From Synergistales bacterium (lineage in GTDB: Bacteria; Synergistota; Synergistia; Synergistales; Aminobacteriaceae): a stretch of 21,153 bases of DNA. The stretch covers positions 1-21,153 of the forward strand of contig BNVH01000067.1 in NCBI GenBank assembly GCA_025997955.1. The letters are read 5' to 3'. Numbering within the stretch: the first letter of the stretch is position 1; every line of letters begins with the position of its first letter. Positions 1-7,278 of this stretch are shown here, piece by piece. The notes beneath the pieces are model-generated. The model was not told the DNA's origin. It made no database searches and saw nothing but the letters and a program-made list of their open reading frames with translations. The translations under genes and the position numbers were made by a program.

Positions 1-2
1 CT

Positions 3-728
3 AAGACGAGCTTGCGAGTAGTGGATTTATTGGTATCCGTTCCGCTGTTGGACGGGAAGAACGCTCATGTCTTGCTTCACGGCGAGCTACAGGGCAAGGG
101 CGGCGGCGACTTGTCGAAGCGCATGTTCATCTATATGAACATGATTTTTCTCTCCAACAAAGAGCCGGTTGTCGGGCTTGCTATAGTGACGGATAAGCGT
201 AGCGCCGACGAAATGCCGTTTTATAAGTCGTCTCTTTTCGGCACTAAGGTGGAGTATTGCTATAACAGAGTAGTCGTAGCGGATTTGGACTCAGAAGAAC
301 TGAAGAACAGCGACAATCCATTCGACTTGGCTCTTTACGCCGGACAGTGCGCCATAAAAGCGAAGCGCAGCGAGCGCAAAAAGTTCGTGTTTTTCAAAGA
401 GCTTCTGACGCTTCTCGGTGAGCGCAACTGGAGCGAAGCCAATAAAGAGGATTTCTTGATCTTTATTGATGGTATATTGCATATCAGCGACCAAGACGCC
501 CTGACAGAACTTGGTCAATTTGAGGAAGAAATATTAAAGGAGGAGAAACCAGTGGCTTTACAGGATATGAAGACGCCTCTAAGGACATATATTTACGAGA
601 AGGGCGTGGAGAAGGGCATAGAGAAGGGTCTCTTAGCCACGGCGCGCTCTATGATCGCGGACAATCTCTCAGTAGACATGATCAAGAAATATACGGGTCT
701 GAGCGAGGAAGTCATTCTTTCGTTGTAG
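3..728 (+). CDS. PD-(D/E)XK nuclease family protein (Rpn/transposase_31 type), 5' end outside window
   Basis: The reading frame is open to the left edge, so the true start lies outside; the TTG at position 12 is only the first in-window candidate. Near the visible N-terminus are VVDLL and, about 20 residues on, HGELQG followed by LSKRM and a Tyr. This spacing is the D...E-x-Q core of the PD-(D/E)XK superfamily seen in Rpn recombination-promoting nucleases and related putative transposases. The C-terminus has the family's usual short repeats (EKGVEKGIEKG) and then a helical tail ending TGLSEEVILSL. Such proteins are thought to cut DNA and promote RecA-independent recombination; the substrate is not evident here. 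The 3' end overlaps the convergent rimO by 17 bp. Family assignment is fairly secure from the motif, function is not. Confidence 0.75.
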   Translation, partial: KTSLRVVDLLVSVPLLDGKNAHVLLHGELQGKGGGDLSKRMFIYMNMIFLSNKEPVVGLAIVTDKRSADEMPFYKSSLFGTKVEYCYNRVVVADLDSEELKNSDNPFDLALYAGQCAIKAKRSERKKFVFFKELLTLLGERNWSEANKEDFLIFIDGILHISDQDALTELGQFEEEILKEEKPVALQDMKTPLRTYIYEKGVEKGIEKGLLATARSMIADNLSVDMIKKYTGLSEEVILSL

Positions 729-2067
729 GGGCGACCTGCGGTCGCCCGTGTCCGTGAGCTTTCGGAACACCAAAAAGGTCGTATTCGGCTGAGTCCGTTA
801 TTTTAACGTCGATAAAGGAGCCAAGCGCACAGTTTCGCGATATTTTTTCGATTTGCACCATGCCGTCAACCTCCGGAGCGTCACGGTATGATCGCCCCCA
901 GGCCGAGCTGTCGCTTGAGTCTATCTCCTCCGTCAGCACTCGCAAAGTTTTTCCGACGAAGCGCGCGTTGCGGGACGCGGAGATAGCAGATTGGAACTCC
1001 ATCAGGCGGCGGTACCGCGATTCCTTTACTTCATCGGGGAGCTGCGGCAGGAACGCGGCTTTTGTGCCTTCTTCAGGCGAGTATATGAACGCTCCGACTC
1101 TATCAAGCTTGGTATCGCTGAGAAAATCGAGAACGCTCTCAAACTGCTCCTCTGTTTCGCCTGGGAAGCCCACCATTATGGTGGTTCGTAGCGCGAAGTC
1201 CGGGTTCACCGCGCGCGCGTGGGTGATTATGTCGCGGATGTGTTTGCTTGCCTTGGTTCTGTTCATGGCAAAAAGAATGTCGTCGTCGATGTGCTGTATG
1301 GGTATATCAAGATATGGCACGACCTTTTTTTGCTCGGATAAAAAGTCTAAAAATTTACGCGTCACTCGGTCGGGGTGCAGATATAAAAGGCGTATCCAAA
1401 CATCGTCTGGCAAAACCTCGCCAAGAGATATTATGAGTTTTTCGATTGCGCCGTCTTCGTAGATGTCCCGCCCGTATGCCGTCAAATCTTGCCCGACAAG
1501 GCAAATCTCCTTAGCGCCCGCGCGAAAAAGCATAGAGGCTTCAGCGACTAATTGCGGTATGGGGACGCTGCGCAGGCGTCCTCTGAGCAGCGGTATGGTG
1601 CAATAAGAGCAACGCGTGTCGCAGCCCTCGCCGACTTTGAGATAGCGCGACCAGAATTTACTCCCCGGCAACATTCCGCGTATGTCGCAGTTAGAAGCCG
1701 CCCGTAACGAAGTCTTGCCCAAACCTTCATCTAAAAAGAGCAGTATTTTGTCCCATTCCTCAGCTTTTGCAAAAAGGTCTACCGACGGCAGCTCTTTACG
1801 CAGCTCAAGCTCGTGGCGATTGACCAAGCAGCCTGTGACGATTATTTTTTCAATATCGCCACGCTCCTTCATAAGCTCAAGGTCGAGAATAGCGTCGATA
1901 TTTTCCTTGACGGCGTCTTGGATAAAGCCGCAGGTGTTGATGATAACTCCGCGCGCGTCTTTTGAGTCGTCTACGATTTTGTGTCCGGCGCGCTTGAGCA
2001 GACCTATTAGATGCTCGCTGTCCACGCTGTTTTTTGCGCAGCCCATACTAATAAAAAACAGATTCAA
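712..2067 (-). CDS. rimO: Ribosomal protein uS12 methylthiotransferase RimO
   Basis: Radical-SAM enzyme that methylthiolates the conserved aspartate of ribosomal protein S12 in the cytoplasm, using two iron-sulfur clusters. The N-terminal UPF0004 domain shows the auxiliary-cluster cysteines in SMGCAKN (Cys10), NTCGF and TGCLV. The radical-SAM CxxxCxxC is GCDTRCSYC (Cys149, 153, 156). A TRAM-like C-terminal domain ends at YDLFG, the usual RimO terminus. The 451-residue ORF then carries about 18 extra residues encoded by a palindromic repeat (see 729-747). The chosen start is TTG because it gives the family's normal N-terminus; an ATG at SMGC would cut into the first cluster motif, and the ribosome binding site is weak. 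It is the last gene of the rsmB-rimO operon, 17 bp after the rodZ-like stop. Confidence 0.93.
   Translation of the reverse strand: MNLFFISMGCAKNSVDSEHLIGLLKRAGHKIVDDSKDARGVIINTCGFIQDAVKENIDAILDLELMKERGDIEKIIVTGCLVNRHELELRKELPSVDLFAKAEEWDKILLFLDEGLGKTSLRAASNCDIRGMLPGSKFWSRYLKVGEGCDTRCSYCTIPLLRGRLRSVPIPQLVAEASMLFRAGAKEICLVGQDLTAYGRDIYEDGAIEKLIISLGEVLPDDVWIRLLYLHPDRVTRKFLDFLSEQKKVVPYLDIPIQHIDDDILFAMNRTKASKHIRDIITHARAVNPDFALRTTIMVGFPGETEEQFESVLDFLSDTKLDRVGAFIYSPEEGTKAAFLPQLPDEVKESRYRRLMEFQSAISASRNARFVGKTLRVLTEEIDSSDSSAWGRSYRDAPEVDGMVQIEKISRNCALGSFIDVKITDSAEYDLFGVPKAHGHGRPQVAPTTKE
729..747. repeat. REP-like palindrome at the nuclease/rimO junction
   Basis: GGGCGACC, a 3-base loop (TGC), then GGTCGCCC: a perfect 8-bp inverted repeat lying directly after the nuclease stop codon. 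On the minus strand it is inside the last codons of rimO. It resembles short dispersed palindromes common in bacterial intergenic DNA, and could also serve as a bidirectional transcription stop, although no T-run follows. Only one copy lies in this window. Confidence 0.5.
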
Positions 2068-2084
2068 AGGATTTACCAGCTGCC

Positions 2085-2996
2085 TTACTGAGCTTTGCGC
2101 GTCGTGCCGTCGGGGTTGTAAAAATAGGTCTCGGACTTTTTTGCTTTAGGATTGGCCAAGCCTAAGGCTTTGCCGTTCAGTGTAATGTCGGCCATGTGGG
2201 GTCTGCCGTATCTAACTTTCGCCGGCGCGGTAAGATCCCATGAAACCTCGGAGCCGGACTGCAGCGTCTTGGAGAAGACGACTTTATCCCCTATGTTTAC
2301 CTCCATCCATACGTCTCCCTTGGCCTGAATTAGAAGATATGGCTTAGATGGACCCGCCGGCTCAGCGGGTGACGCGGTCACAGAAGCCGACGCCGGTAGA
2401 ATAGAAAGAAGGGAACTGTCCGGTGAGGCGGCTAATTTAACGTCGGTTGAGCTGTTCGGTGAACCGTCTTTGGACGCGATTTTACTTAGGGCGTTTCCCG
2501 TTTCCGGCTTCTTGGGCTCCGCGCCATTTTCGCTCGCCGCCGTTTTATTTCCGAACGAGAAAGGAATAGACAATGGATTGGGATTTGTCCAAGAGTACCA
2601 GACGTATCCGCCGGAGCCGGCCAAAATCAAAAGCAATATCAAAAACAGCCAAAAATGCGAGGCCGGCTTGAAGCCCTTTGTGGGAGCGCCGTTGCCCAAG
2701 AGGTTGGTCGGTGGCATGACGCTCTCCTGCCGCAAGTTCTCCTTTCCTATCCAGGAGATAAAATCGTCCTTCAGGTCGTCGGCTCCGATGACGTTGAGAT
2801 ACGTGCGTATAAACCCCCTGATATAGACGAGGTCTGGAAAGCCCTTGTAGCTTCCTTGTTCTATGCCTTTAAGATATTCCAAACGAATTCTCGTTCTCTC
2901 ATAAATCTCCTCAAGAGACATACGGCTTGACTCGCGCCTGTCCCTCGCCATACCGCCCAATTCTATAAGAGCTTCTTCTCTCGTCACTGCCGGCAT
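2085..2996 (-). CDS. rodZ: RodZ-like membrane protein with N-terminal HTH and C-terminal DUF4115
   Basis: Predicted bitopic cytoskeletal adaptor of the RodZ family, which links MreB filaments to the cell-wall elongation machinery. Residues about 8-75 form the cro-like helix-turn-helix typical of RodZ (SLEEIYERTRIRLEYLKGIE ... YIRGFIRTYLNVIG). A hydrophobic segment near 114-135 (FWLFLILLLILAG) is the single membrane span. It is followed by a Ser/Ala/Pro-rich linker and a beta-rich DUF4115 domain from about residue 222. The start ATG immediately follows the rpe stop codon (TAA-ATG) behind AAGGAG, so translation is probably coupled to rpe. Length (303) fits the family. A DNA-binding regulator is less likely, because the HTH of RodZ proteins binds MreB. 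Confidence 0.82.
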   Translation of the reverse strand: MPAVTREEALIELGGMARDRRESSRMSLEEIYERTRIRLEYLKGIEQGSYKGFPDLVYIRGFIRTYLNVIGADDLKDDFISWIGKENLRQESVMPPTNLLGNGAPTKGFKPASHFWLFLILLLILAGSGGYVWYSWTNPNPLSIPFSFGNKTAASENGAEPKKPETGNALSKIASKDGSPNSSTDVKLAASPDSSLLSILPASASVTASPAEPAGPSKPYLLIQAKGDVWMEVNIGDKVVFSKTLQSGSEVSWDLTAPAKVRYGRPHMADITLNGKALGLANPKAKKSETYFYNPDGTTRKAQ

Positions 2997-3695
2997 TTAT
3001 AAGTCTCCTTTTGCTATTGTCATATTTTTTAGCTCGTTTCGGGTTTTCGCGAGATAATCGGACGGGTCAAAACTACTGAACACCGCGCTGCCCATTACAA
3101 GCGCGTCACAACCAGCTTCCGCCGCTATGCGCGCGTTCTCCAATTTTATGCCGCCGTCCATTTGAATCAGATAACGGCGCCCCTCTTCCGAACGCAGGCG
3201 AGATAGAAGCCGCGTTTTCTCAAAAGAACTCTCTATCAGACTCTGGCCGCCTGAGCCCGGAGTCACCGACATGACCAAGACCAAGTCAGCCAAGGGCAGG
3301 ACGTAGCGCAGAGATTCGACGGTTGTGGCGGGGGCTATCACCACGCCGGCTTTTATTCCCCTCTTATGAATCCACGACAGCCGTCCGTGCAAGAGTTGAG
3401 GCGAAACCTCCGCGTGAATCGAAATCTGAGATGCCCCGGCGTCCGCAAATTTAGGCAAAAAATAATCGAGCTCATTGATCATGAGGTGAACGTCAAGAAA
3501 CGCGTCCTCATATTTTTTGCGCAAGGCCTCGACCATAGCCGGCCCAAACGAAAAATTACGCACAAAATGCCCGTCCATTATATCAAGATGAAGCCAGTCC
3601 CAATTTCCCTTGAGAGAATCTACCGCGCTCCCCACGGAAAGAGGGTCAGCTCCCAGGATAGATGGCGCTAAAATGAATTTTTTTTCGATTGCCAT
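2997..3695 (-). CDS. rpe: Ribulose-phosphate 3-epimerase
   Basis: Cytoplasmic TIM-barrel enzyme interconverting ribulose 5-phosphate and xylulose 5-phosphate in the pentose phosphate pathway. Signature segments are in family order: LAPSILGAD near the N-terminus, HLDIMDGHFVRNFSFGP (metal-binding His and Asp), DVHLMI, VMSVTPGSGGQ and QMDGGI, then the phosphate-binding ALVMGSAVF. The ATG at 3695 is preferred over the GTG at 3701 because GAGG lies 7 bases before the ATG but only about one before the GTG; this gives 232 residues. It follows the PASTA gene across a short gap that carries a 13-bp tandem duplication and is joined stop-to-start to the rodZ-like gene. Confidence 0.95.
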   Translation of the reverse strand: MAIEKKFILAPSILGADPLSVGSAVDSLKGNWDWLHLDIMDGHFVRNFSFGPAMVEALRKKYEDAFLDVHLMINELDYFLPKFADAGASQISIHAEVSPQLLHGRLSWIHKRGIKAGVVIAPATTVESLRYVLPLADLVLVMSVTPGSGGQSLIESSFEKTRLLSRLRSEEGRRYLIQMDGGIKLENARIAAEAGCDALVMGSAVFSSFDPSDYLAKTRNELKNMTIAKGDL

Positions 3696-3710
3696 GCCCA
3701 CGCCTCTATT

Positions 3711-3736
3711 TTACATATACCTGTTACATATACCTG
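3711..3736. repeat. 13-bp perfect tandem duplication over the PASTA gene stop codon
   Basis: TTACATATACCTG occurs twice head to tail (3711-3723 and 3724-3736). The second copy contains the stop codon of the minus-strand PASTA gene, so a second in-register stop is left just downstream. One of several similar micro-duplications at gene ends in this window. Confidence 0.9.
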
Positions 3737-4938
3737 TCCTGCCAAACGAACTCGCCGCCGAGATAGATAGTGATTACACATTCTCTGGAATACTGCGCGT
3801 CAAGCGATATGTATTCCCCGCTGCGGGCGTTTCTGTCAAGCAGAACTTTTGTACCGGTCGGATCCGCGAGTTCGATTTTCAGTGAAAGCGGGCGAGTCAA
3901 AGGCGGGACTCCATAGCGAACACGCGCTATTTTCCCCGGTATGGGCGTAAGGTTCGCGGTCTGCTGCGGCGCGGGGGGGGGCGCCTGAGGGGTCTGCGGC
4001 GGGAGGGGCGCGGTTTGCGGCGCGGGCGTCGGCGCGGGCTGAGGGGCGGGAGCCTGAGTTGGATTTTGGAGAGTGGGGTTTTGGATTACTATGGGTTCGC
4101 GCCCCGGCATATCGACGCGCACTTGCGCTGTCGTGGGGCGGGGCGTCTGTGTCACAGCGGGTGTCTGGGCTGGCGGAGCTGGCGCAACAGCTACCTCACT
4201 TACTCCGTCAGGCCTTTTGCTCGTGGCGATTTTCAAGCGAATTCCGTCACCCGCGCGAACTTGCGCGCCAGCGACCGGGCGCGTGCCTATGACCTGCCCC
4301 TCGGTTGCGTTGGGGCTATAGACATAGTCCACAGCCGGCACTTTGAATCCGCTTGACGCCAAGAGTTCCTTTGCCTCACGCTCGCTCATCTGGGCTACGT
4401 CCGGCACGATAATGTTGCCGGACGCGCCTGCCCCGCTGTTATTGACTAAGAGATCGACTTTTTTGTTGCTCGGCACGTTGGCTGGGGCGGCGGGATTTTG
4501 GGCTATGACAAGGCCTCCGGCGTAGCCTTCGTCCTTTATATATATGACGTCTCCCACTTCAAAACCCTGCTCTCTTATGACGCTTTGAGCGCGGGCGATG
4601 TTTAGGTTGCGCACGTCGGGCACCGCGCGCCGCGCCCCCCCACGGCTGACTTGCAAAACGACGGTTTTATTTTTGGAAAGCCTGACGCCGGCCTCGGGCG
4701 ACTGAGCTAAAACGCGCCCGGGTGGAAGAGAAGACGCTACTTGTTCGATTTTGACGGTTAAGCCAAGACGTTTGGCGTCGTTCATAACCTCCAAGATTGG
4801 ACGCTCGCGCATGAGGGGCATTTGCACATCGTCAGGCGCGCGCCTGAAAAATACGGTGTAGACAGCCACCGCTCCCGACGCGAAAATAACAAAAACCACG
4901 ATTAGTAAAGTCCAACGGAATATTTTCTCCATAGTCAT
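3724..4938 (-). CDS. Membrane-anchored protein with three PASTA domains, no kinase
   Basis: A short cytoplasmic N-terminus and one membrane span at about residues 7-27 (WTLLIVVFVIFASGAVAVY) are followed by three extracytoplasmic PASTA repeats, roughly 38-100, 104-168 and 176-240. Each has the pattern of a VPDV or equivalent opening, A...L...GF in the middle, and V..Q.P..G near the end. A proline/glutamine/alanine-rich linker (about 250-330) leads to a small beta-rich terminal domain. PASTA repeats bind peptidoglycan fragments or unlinked beta-lactams in Ser/Thr kinases and penicillin-binding proteins. Here neither catalytic domain is present, so a cell-wall sensing or scaffolding role is inferred. 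Several starts are possible (TTG 4941, ATG 4938, ATG 4932) behind GAGG. It follows rsmB through the 15-bp repeat array. Confidence 0.82.
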   Translation of the reverse strand: MTMEKIFRWTLLIVVFVIFASGAVAVYTVFFRRAPDDVQMPLMRERPILEVMNDAKRLGLTVKIEQVASSLPPGRVLAQSPEAGVRLSKNKTVVLQVSRGGARRAVPDVRNLNIARAQSVIREQGFEVGDVIYIKDEGYAGGLVIAQNPAAPANVPSNKKVDLLVNNSGAGASGNIIVPDVAQMSEREAKELLASSGFKVPAVDYVYSPNATEGQVIGTRPVAGAQVRAGDGIRLKIATSKRPDGVSEVAVAPAPPAQTPAVTQTPRPTTAQVRVDMPGREPIVIQNPTLQNPTQAPAPQPAPTPAPQTAPLPPQTPQAPPPAPQQTANLTPIPGKIARVRYGVPPLTRPLSLKIELADPTGTKVLLDRNARSGEYISLDAQYSRECVITIYLGGEFVWQDRYM

Positions 4939-4945
4939 CAAGCCT

Positions 4946-5005
4946 CAGCTTTTTATCTTTCATATTTCTATCTTTCATAATTTTATCCTTCGTAATTTTA
5001 TCTTT
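4946..5005. repeat. Four degenerate 15-bp tandem units between rsmB and the PASTA gene
   Basis: Units at 4946-4960, 4961-4975, 4976-4990 and 4991-5005 share the pattern C(A/G)TA-TTTTATCTTT on the plus strand. The last unit contains the stop codon of the minus-strand rsmB, so the array appears to have grown from the end of rsmB into the gap before the next gene. Confidence 0.8.
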
Positions 5006-6392
5006 TCAAAATAACGGCCGCGTAAAACCCATCCAACCACGGCAGAGTCGGTTTGATATAAGTCCCCCACGGGCGCCCTTCGCGTGTCGGAAAATCGCTC
5101 CACGGTACCCCCAACGTCACGCAACCCGGCGTCGCCGCCAAGGAGTCCGCCACGACGTTCTCGTTTTCCTGACGAAGAAGACTACATGTAACGTAGATTA
5201 TAATACCACCTGTAGCGGCTATATTTAACGCTTTAATTAATAAACTCCGCTGCGTCGCGCAAATTTTGTCGAGCGCCGGCCAGTCGAGTTTCCATTTAGA
5301 TTCCGGCTTTCGGTTCCACGTGCCGCTGCCCGAGCACGGCGCGTCCAAGAAGACAAGGGATGGGGCGCGAGGGGGATAGAGCTTTAGAGCGTCGCCTGCT
5401 TTCAGTGTTATCCGCCCTTCGTCGATAAGGTTCAGGCGTTTTAGCTCACGCTCCGCCGCCCTTTGCCGAGCGCGAGAAATCTCCCAACACTCAATATCGG
5501 CGTCAGGTAGCGACCGCGCTATTTGCCCAGCCTTTACGCCACGCCCGGAACACATGTCGAGGACCAAGCGACGGCTATTTTTCGCTGACTTCCAAAATTC
5601 ACGCGCCAAGTCAGCCGCTATCATTGAGCTTTCCGTCTGGACGGTTACGCGCCCCGACGAAAATCCGGGGACGAGCGTCGGCAATACGGTGGACGAAAGA
5701 CGAATGGAATCCGAGAACAAGTCGGACGGAACCGCTTCGATACCCGCGCCTCTCAGCTCGGATAAAATCTCGTCTCTTTCGCCCGGCGCGGTCCGCAGAG
5801 ACGAACAAGGAGCGACGCGGGATTGGTCGAATATCTCGTTCAGCTCTTCGTTGTTCCAGCCCTTTTTCCAAGCCGGCAACGACCACTCAGGAATGCCGGC
5901 CCACATTGCGCGCTCTTCTATTTTGTGGCTGCGCCGCAGTTTTTCGCACGCTTCCGCGCCGACTTCGCCGACTCTATGGAGGACGGCGTTGACCAAAGAT
6001 ACGTATTTCGCCGCCCCCTTGGATTTCATAAATTCTAAAAGCGCGTTCACCAAGACGCCGCCTACAAAATGCTTGAGCTCCAGAAGCCCTGCCGTTCCGA
6101 TTAGAAGGCAGTCCAAGACGAGCGGCGGAAGCGAAGGGTTAGTATCGCGCTTTGTGTGAATAAAAGACTCGTATATATTTACCCAAAGAGACCGACGCCT
6201 TATAGCGGCATACGCCAAAGACGAACATAGTGACAGTTCTTTCACCGGCATGTCCCGGCCTATTTCCCTGATAACCTCGCTTAAAAATTTTCCCTCTCTC
6301 GCGCGCTTTATAACGAAAAGAGAGGCCTCTACACCGCGCAAGTGAGTTTTATTCAAAATCGCGTCAGTCTGGGACATCGCAATTTCATCCAT
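4998..6392 (-). CDS. rsmB: 16S rRNA (cytosine-967-C5) methyltransferase RsmB, NusB-domain fusion
   Basis: SAM-dependent enzyme that methylates C967 of 16S rRNA. The N-terminal half (about 15-150) is a NusB-like RNA-binding helical domain (AYAAIRRRSLWVN, LVNAVLHR). The C-terminal half is the Nol1/Nop2/Sun methyltransferase, with DAPCSGSGTW (Cys353) and the catalytic TCSLL (Cys403), plus the W...L...Q..LL helix. Motif I reads LDMCSGRGVKAGQIA rather than the usual LDLCAAPGGKT, a clear departure although the acidic residue and glycines are kept. The start ATG has GGGGGAA upstream with about 8 bases spacing. First gene of the minus-strand operon, with a good promoter at 6553-6582. Confidence 0.9.
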   Translation of the reverse strand: MDEIAMSQTDAILNKTHLRGVEASLFVIKRAREGKFLSEVIREIGRDMPVKELSLCSSLAYAAIRRRSLWVNIYESFIHTKRDTNPSLPPLVLDCLLIGTAGLLELKHFVGGVLVNALLEFMKSKGAAKYVSLVNAVLHRVGEVGAEACEKLRRSHKIEERAMWAGIPEWSLPAWKKGWNNEELNEIFDQSRVAPCSSLRTAPGERDEILSELRGAGIEAVPSDLFSDSIRLSSTVLPTLVPGFSSGRVTVQTESSMIAADLAREFWKSAKNSRRLVLDMCSGRGVKAGQIARSLPDADIECWEISRARQRAAERELKRLNLIDEGRITLKAGDALKLYPPRAPSLVFLDAPCSGSGTWNRKPESKWKLDWPALDKICATQRSLLIKALNIAATGGIIIYVTCSLLRQENENVVADSLAATPGCVTLGVPWSDFPTREGRPWGTYIKPTLPWLDGFYAAVILKR

Positions 6393-6552
6393 TCAAGCCG
6401 TTCCCCCTATCTTTATTTCATCTCCTAATTTAATTTTTGAATGTTCTGAAATATTTGAAACATTTCTACCCACCCCCTTTCACAGGGGGGATACCCCACG
6501 TTGATACGCGATTTTGATACCGCGCCGCAATGGTCTGCGCCTCTCCGTGCCC

Positions 6553-6582
6553 ATTATATCGCACGTTGATTTATTTTTTCAA
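6553..6582 (-). promoter_or_regulatory. Sigma70-type promoter for the rsmB operon
   Basis: On the minus strand TTGAAA (6582-6577), 18-base spacer, TATAAT (6558-6553). Transcription would start near 6546, giving a leader of about 150 bases before rsmB. The leader contains a CCCCC/GGGGG hairpin around 6472-6490 and a near-duplicated CGCG(G)TATCAA motif around 6500-6525. Confidence 0.7.
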
Positions 6583-6594
6583 CTAATAGAGAGC

Positions 6595-6623
6595 TTGACA
6601 AGTACGGGTTATAGATATATAGT
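6595..6623 (+). promoter_or_regulatory. Near-consensus sigma70 promoter for the sulfur/encapsulin operon
   Basis: TTGACA (6595-6600), 17-base spacer, TATAGT (6618-6623): a consensus -35, ideal spacing and a one-mismatch -10. The start site would be near 6630, leaving a leader of about 220 bases before the JAMM gene. It lies back to back with the rsmB promoter, the two -35 boxes being 12 bp apart, so one bound protein could affect both directions. Confidence 0.75.
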
Positions 6624-6668
6624 CCTTGTTTATATTAAGTAAAACTATTGATTAACTAAGAGGTATAA

Positions 6669-6851
6669 ATGTTGAAATTATATGTATTGGTAGCCAAGAT
6701 GGCTTTGATTATGATGTGTACGCGCAACGGATCCCCGCCAGGGTGTATGCCGTTTGCTTATGCATACGCACTTGGTGATGGGATCCCGTTTTTTTGGGGT
6801 CCTTTTTTTATTGTGTTAAAGGCTCATTACAAAACTAAGGAGACAAAATGA
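6669..6851 (+). CDS. Small leader ORF (60 codons) overlapping the JAMM gene start
   Basis: ATG at 6669 follows AAGAGGT with good spacing, and the ORF ends in TGA sharing ATGA with the start of the next gene, the classical geometry of translational coupling. The predicted peptide is hydrophobic at both ends (LKLYVLVAKMALIMM; FFWGPFFIVL) with two cysteines and matches no family I recognise. It is encoded across the antiterminator and terminator hairpins of the leader, which argues that the RNA structure, not the peptide, may be what is selected. Ribosomes translating it would disturb those hairpins. It could be a regulatory leader peptide, a real small membrane protein, or a chance ORF. Confidence 0.35.
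   Translation: MLKLYVLVAKMALIMMCTRNGSPPGCMPFAYAYALGDGIPFFWGPFFIVLKAHYKTKETK
6726..6809 (+). promoter_or_regulatory. Attenuator-like leader with competing antiterminator and terminator
   Basis: AACGGATCCC (6726-6735) can pair with GGGATCCCGTT (6780-6790) with a single bulged base. This encloses a second stem between 6744-6750 and 6761-6770 (GTGTATGC with GCATACGCAC, two bases bulged). The same GGATCCC (6781-6787) can instead pair with GGGGTCC (6796-6802), followed by T7: a rho-independent terminator. The two folds exclude each other, as in riboswitches and other attenuators. I do not recognise the conserved core of a named riboswitch class or a T-box here. Confidence 0.5.
6781..6809 (+). terminator. 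Rho-independent terminator in the operon leader
   Basis: Seven-pair stem GGATCCC/GGGGTCC (one G-U pair), an 8-base loop that is itself G plus seven T, then TTTTTTT. It lies between the promoter at 6595-6623 and the first gene, so it would control read-through into the operon rather than end an upstream gene. Confidence 0.6.
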
Positions 6852-7258
6852 TAAAGCTGCCGGAAAAGATAAATCTCGCAATCCGCGCGGAGGGAGAACG
6901 CACCTACCCTGACGAATGCTGCGGCGTCATATTGGGCAAACTTGGAGATGGGGAGCGGGAAGTGACCGCTATTCTTCCGATAGACAACGAGCGTGAGGCG
7001 GAGGAGCGGCATCACCGCTTCGTTATAGGCCCCGATGATTTTATGAAAGCGGAAAAAGAGGCGCGGAAGCTGGGGTTGGATGTGACCGGGTTTTATCACT
7101 CTCACCCCGACTGGTTCTCACGCCCCTCCGATTATGACAGAGAACACGCGCTTCCGTTTTATTCTTACATTATTGTGAGCGTGGAAAAGGGGAAAGCGGC
7201 GGAACTTACAAGCTGGGAACTTACACCCGACCGCGCGCGGTTTATCCAAGAACTATAA
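6848..7258 (+). CDS. JAMM/MPN+ (M67) metallopeptidase, Mec/QbsD-like
   Basis: Zinc isopeptidase-like protein of 136 residues. The JAMM signature is complete: Glu23 in YPDECCGV and then HSHPDWFSRPSDYD with His84, His86, Ser94 and Asp97. In bacteria such stand-alone JAMM proteins (Mec, QbsD, HcyD) act on ThiS/MoaD-like carriers. They either trim residues after the carrier's GG or release cysteine from the carrier-cysteine adduct. The next gene encodes exactly such a carrier, with a masked GG tail, so trimming is the natural inference. AAGGAG lies 7 bases before the ATG. First gene of the plus-strand operon; the start overlaps the leader ORF by 4 bp. Confidence 0.88.
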   Translation: MIKLPEKINLAIRAEGERTYPDECCGVILGKLGDGEREVTAILPIDNEREAEERHHRFVIGPDDFMKAEKEARKLGLDVTGFYHSHPDWFSRPSDYDREHALPFYSYIIVSVEKGKAAELTSWELTPDRARFIQEL

Positions 7259-7278
7259 AATTCAGGAGGAGATATGTT

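Noticed and set aside
860..1462. 200-codon open frame on the plus strand
   Set aside because: Lies wholly antisense to rimO, which has complete family motifs; Ser/Arg-rich translation typical of a shadow frame.
4015..4356. Overlapping plus-strand frames in the Pro/Gln-rich region of the PASTA gene
   Set aside because: Long frames arise from the biased composition of the proline-rich linker on the opposite strand.
4946..5005. Possible CRISPR-like array
   Set aside because: 15-bp units abut without spacers and are degenerate; a simple tandem repeat.
5554..6159. 201-codon plus-strand frame and neighbouring overlapping frames
   Set aside because: Antisense to rsmB; no recognisable protein features.
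6393..6668. Possible tRNA or small RNA gene in the divergent intergenic region
   Set aside because: No cloverleaf-like set of arms; the only clear structures are the C5/G5 hairpin in the rsmB leader and promoter elements.
6726..6809. ZTP (pfl) riboswitch because of CCGCC-GGG-like bases
   Set aside because: The short stretch CCGCCAGGG resembles but does not match the conserved pfl core, and the required upstream stem-loop is not seen.
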